Assembly: GCA_015501585.1 (NCBI GenBank)
Contig: JADNRY010000944.1
Coordinates: 1-20,979 of the forward strand
Direction: 5' to 3'
Length of the DNA: 20,979 nucleotides
From: Rhodocollybia butyracea
Lineage: Eukaryota; Basidiomycota; Agaricomycetes; Agaricales; Omphalotaceae
Shown here: in pieces, positions 19,201-20,979 of the stretch
Layout of the letters: each line of letters starts with the position of its first letter
Position numbering within the stretch: the first letter of the stretch is position 1
Made by a program: the position numbers and the translations under genes
Notes under the pieces: generated by a model
What the model was told of the DNA's origin: nothing
Seen by the model: the letters and a program-made list of their open reading frames with translations, nothing else
The model's database searches: none

Positions 19201-20877
19201 GAAACATACTAACGGTGGGAGATACAGCAGAGGGGAGGAACCGCCCGGATCTGTGACAAGCCTGGTTCTGGAGACCTTGTGAGATATGGCAGGCATATCA
19301 ACGCCCAGGTCATCCAAGGAAGGTCGGAGACTACGTCCCAATTCATAGAAATCATGATCTCTTTCTCGTTCAACTTCACGCCCAAATTCTCTAGCTCTAT
19401 ACTCACGGGAACCAAGTCGTGACCGAACAGTAGGACGTGTACGTTCGTCGCTGGAGTTGGTACTGGAGTTGTTCGCAAGAGCCTTGAATAGACCTGCAGG
19501 AACAGTGTTGCTAGATACCGGGTGCTTGAATTCCAACGGAATCGGCGCACGCTTGGTCTTGGTCGCAGAGGCAGAAAACACATCCTCGATATTCGCATTA
19601 TTCTCCTTGTCCTCGTCTTCGTCATCAGTGTTCACAACTTCATCATCCTCTTCAGACAGCTTCTCTTCTTGCTACCTATAGGTGGCAATGTCCCAACGGC
19701 ATTTGAGAAACCAGCAAAAGTAAACGGTTCAGCAGTTGGATTAAGAGTGCCGGAAAGTTTACTACCACTGGTGAGTGAGCTTGCCCCACGTCCATGTCCG
19801 TGCCGTGATGGTGATGAAGGAACTTTGATTCGGAGACTTGCAGGAGAGCCAAAGGTGGACGGAAAAACGGAACGAGGTCATACTATCCCCTTCAACAACC
19901 TCCATGTCGGAACCAGACAGAGAGGCTTCGCGCGCTGGCGTTTTTCACGTCCTTGAACCTTGAAAGGTGAACCTTCCTCCTCCACATTCAAAACGAAACC
20001 CGCGCCGCCTCTCGCTGTCGCAGCATTCGCGGAGGTAAAGGCAACGGTCGGCTTTCAGTCTGGTGTTGAGGTATAGGGAAGGAGGGAGTCGGTACTGGGA
20101 AGGAAGGCGTCGGTATCGGGAATGCCGGAGATTCGGCGACAGTGACATTGGGGGTTGGGAACGGCGCTCGGAAAGAAAATCCGCCAGGTTTGAATTCTGC
20201 GGCAGAAGCATTCAACCTGGTTCCAAATCCACCAGTATTTGAAGAAGGGAGACGGGAGTGGGTCATAACGGAGGCACTAGGAACTCCGCTAAAGGAAAAG
20301 CCTGAGTCACTATCATTACGAGCTCCAAATACGAATGGCTTCGCATTGGGATTGAGATTCGGTTTCGGCGGTTGATATTCATTATTAGAAGGTACCCGAG
20401 AATGAGCTCGGGCGGGATCATGGACCGAATGAATTCCACTTTGAGAGCTCGGCCCACGTGAATGGTGAGTCGGTACGAGAGGAAGGGGTCTCGAACCAGT
20501 ACCTCCAGAAGGAGGATATCTCATGTCCAAACTAATGTACCCGCCATGTTCCTCTTCAGACGGGTTTGAGATGATATCGTCATCTTTGGGTTGCATAAGA
20601 CGAGGAACGATGATGGTGTTGTCGGGAGGTCGAGGGAACTGTGGCAACTTGCGAGGTTGTTCGGAAGGAAGAGTAGCAATACTACGCCTTCGCAAGCGTG
20701 CCTCCACACGAGCTTGACGAGCCCTTTCTTCATCTGAAGGATTAGACCATTCGCCGATACTCTGCACCAAGAGTCAGCAGCTATAGGAATGGAAGAGTAG
20801 AAGAAACCCACCTCGTCATCGCTACCTTCATCATCAAACCTGGCCATATCCATCAACGTCTTCACTCCCCAGTCCAT
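16203..20877 (-). CDS. upa2: Upa2-like multi-PAM2 coiled-coil scaffold for endosomal mRNA transport (reading frame broken at about ten places)
   Basis: Model: exons 20877-20812, 20761-19210, 19163-17317, 17263-16754 and 16697-16203, introns 46-56 bp, about 1489 codons. The N-terminal third is disordered, rich in P, S and G, and carries three PAM2-type motifs (L-N-x-x-A-x-x-F): LNPNAKPFVF, LNASAAEFKP and LNPTAEPFTF. PAM2 binds the MLLE domain of poly(A)-binding protein. The middle (19160-17850) is helical and the part from 17780 to 16650 is coiled coil with heptad-like spacing. A basic S/T/P linker leads to the C-terminus DGWWHKS. Multiple PAM2 motifs, a long coiled coil and a terminal GWW are the hallmarks of Upa2 in Ustilago maydis (about 2100 aa), a scaffold of mRNA-carrying endosomes moved along microtubules; this one is shorter. 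The frame shifts about five times each way, net zero, mostly in homopolymers; splice sites and motifs are intact. The name rests on architecture, not on an alignment. Confidence 0.83.
16215..16223 (-). other. C-terminal GWW motif of the Upa2-like protein
   Basis: GGA-TGG-TGG codes for Gly-Trp-Trp, followed by HKS and the stop codon at 16203. In U. maydis Upa2 a C-terminal GWW motif is needed for its place on endosomes. Confidence 0.8.
19716..19745 (-). other. PAM2-like motif 3 (LNPTAEPFTF)
   Basis: Matches L-N-x-x-A-x-x-F-x with F in place of the last P. It lies in the disordered N-terminal part, between two inferred frame breaks, so simple ORF finding would miss it. Confidence 0.65.
20186..20215 (-). 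other. PAM2 motif 2 (LNASAAEFKP)
   Basis: A full match to the PAM2 core L-N-x-x-A-x-x-F-x-P, followed by GGFSF. Predicted to bind the MLLE domain of poly(A)-binding protein. Confidence 0.8.
20327..20356 (-). other. PAM2-like motif 1 (LNPNAKPFVF)
   Basis: Matches L-N-x-x-A-x-x-F-x with F in place of the last P. It is preceded by a proline-rich PPKPN stretch in the disordered N-terminal region. Confidence 0.75.
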
Positions 20878-20979
20878 TCCTCTACTCCTTCCTCTAGTTC
20901 TCTATCGCTGTTCATCCGTATATTGGAGGGGAATCGGGCCTCGTGCGGGCCCCAAGTTTCACACCACCAAGCTGGGAGA
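20878..20979 (-). promoter_or_regulatory. Upstream region of the Upa2-like gene
   Basis: The last 102 bp precede the ATG at 20877 on the minus strand and must contain 5' UTR and perhaps part of the promoter. A palindromic GGGGCCCGC lies near 20950. No TATA box is evident. Confidence 0.35.

Noticed and set aside
1..20979. CRISPR arrays, bacterial operons, riboswitches
   Set aside because: Spliceosomal introns throughout show this is eukaryotic DNA; no regularly spaced short repeats were seen.

Overview
The window looks like nuclear DNA of a mushroom-forming basidiomycete (Agaricomycetes). Every gene is split by 46-62 bp GT..AG introns with CTNA-type branch sites, and two of the genes can be named: an ARB1/ABCF2 ATPase, and a relative of Upa2, the multi-PAM2 endosomal mRNA-transport scaffold known from smut fungi. 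The species was not identified.

Left part (1-11950) is an accessory cluster of CR-type (Crinkler-RHS) genes, each with a P-loop NTPase and a C-terminal nuclease-like domain. Three lie head-to-tail on the minus strand: copy 0 (5' end only, 1-383), copy A (1253-4272) and copy B (4647-8073). Starts are 3889 and 3801 bp apart, and the spacers are duplicated too. A fourth, divergent copy C (8443-11950) is on the plus strand. Four intron positions and phases are the same in A, B and C, which supports the models. C keeps recognisable D and Q-x-K nuclease residues; A and B have lost both but keep Walker A and B. Copies 0, B and C carry single-base frame breaks, and A has a truncated basic tail.

Right part (12381-20877) is core genome. 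ARB1 (plus strand, 13 exons) and the Upa2-like gene (minus strand, 5 exons) converge on a 395-bp MITE-like element with ~50-bp inverted termini (15289-15683).

Reading both core genes exon by exon shows about five frame breaks in ARB1 and about ten in the Upa2-like gene. Most are at short homopolymers, while splice sites and motifs are intact. The simplest explanation is indel errors in the assembly, so single-base breaks in the CR-type copies should not be taken as proof of pseudogenes. The substituted nuclease residues and the in-frame TAG in copy B do not depend on indels and are more likely biological.
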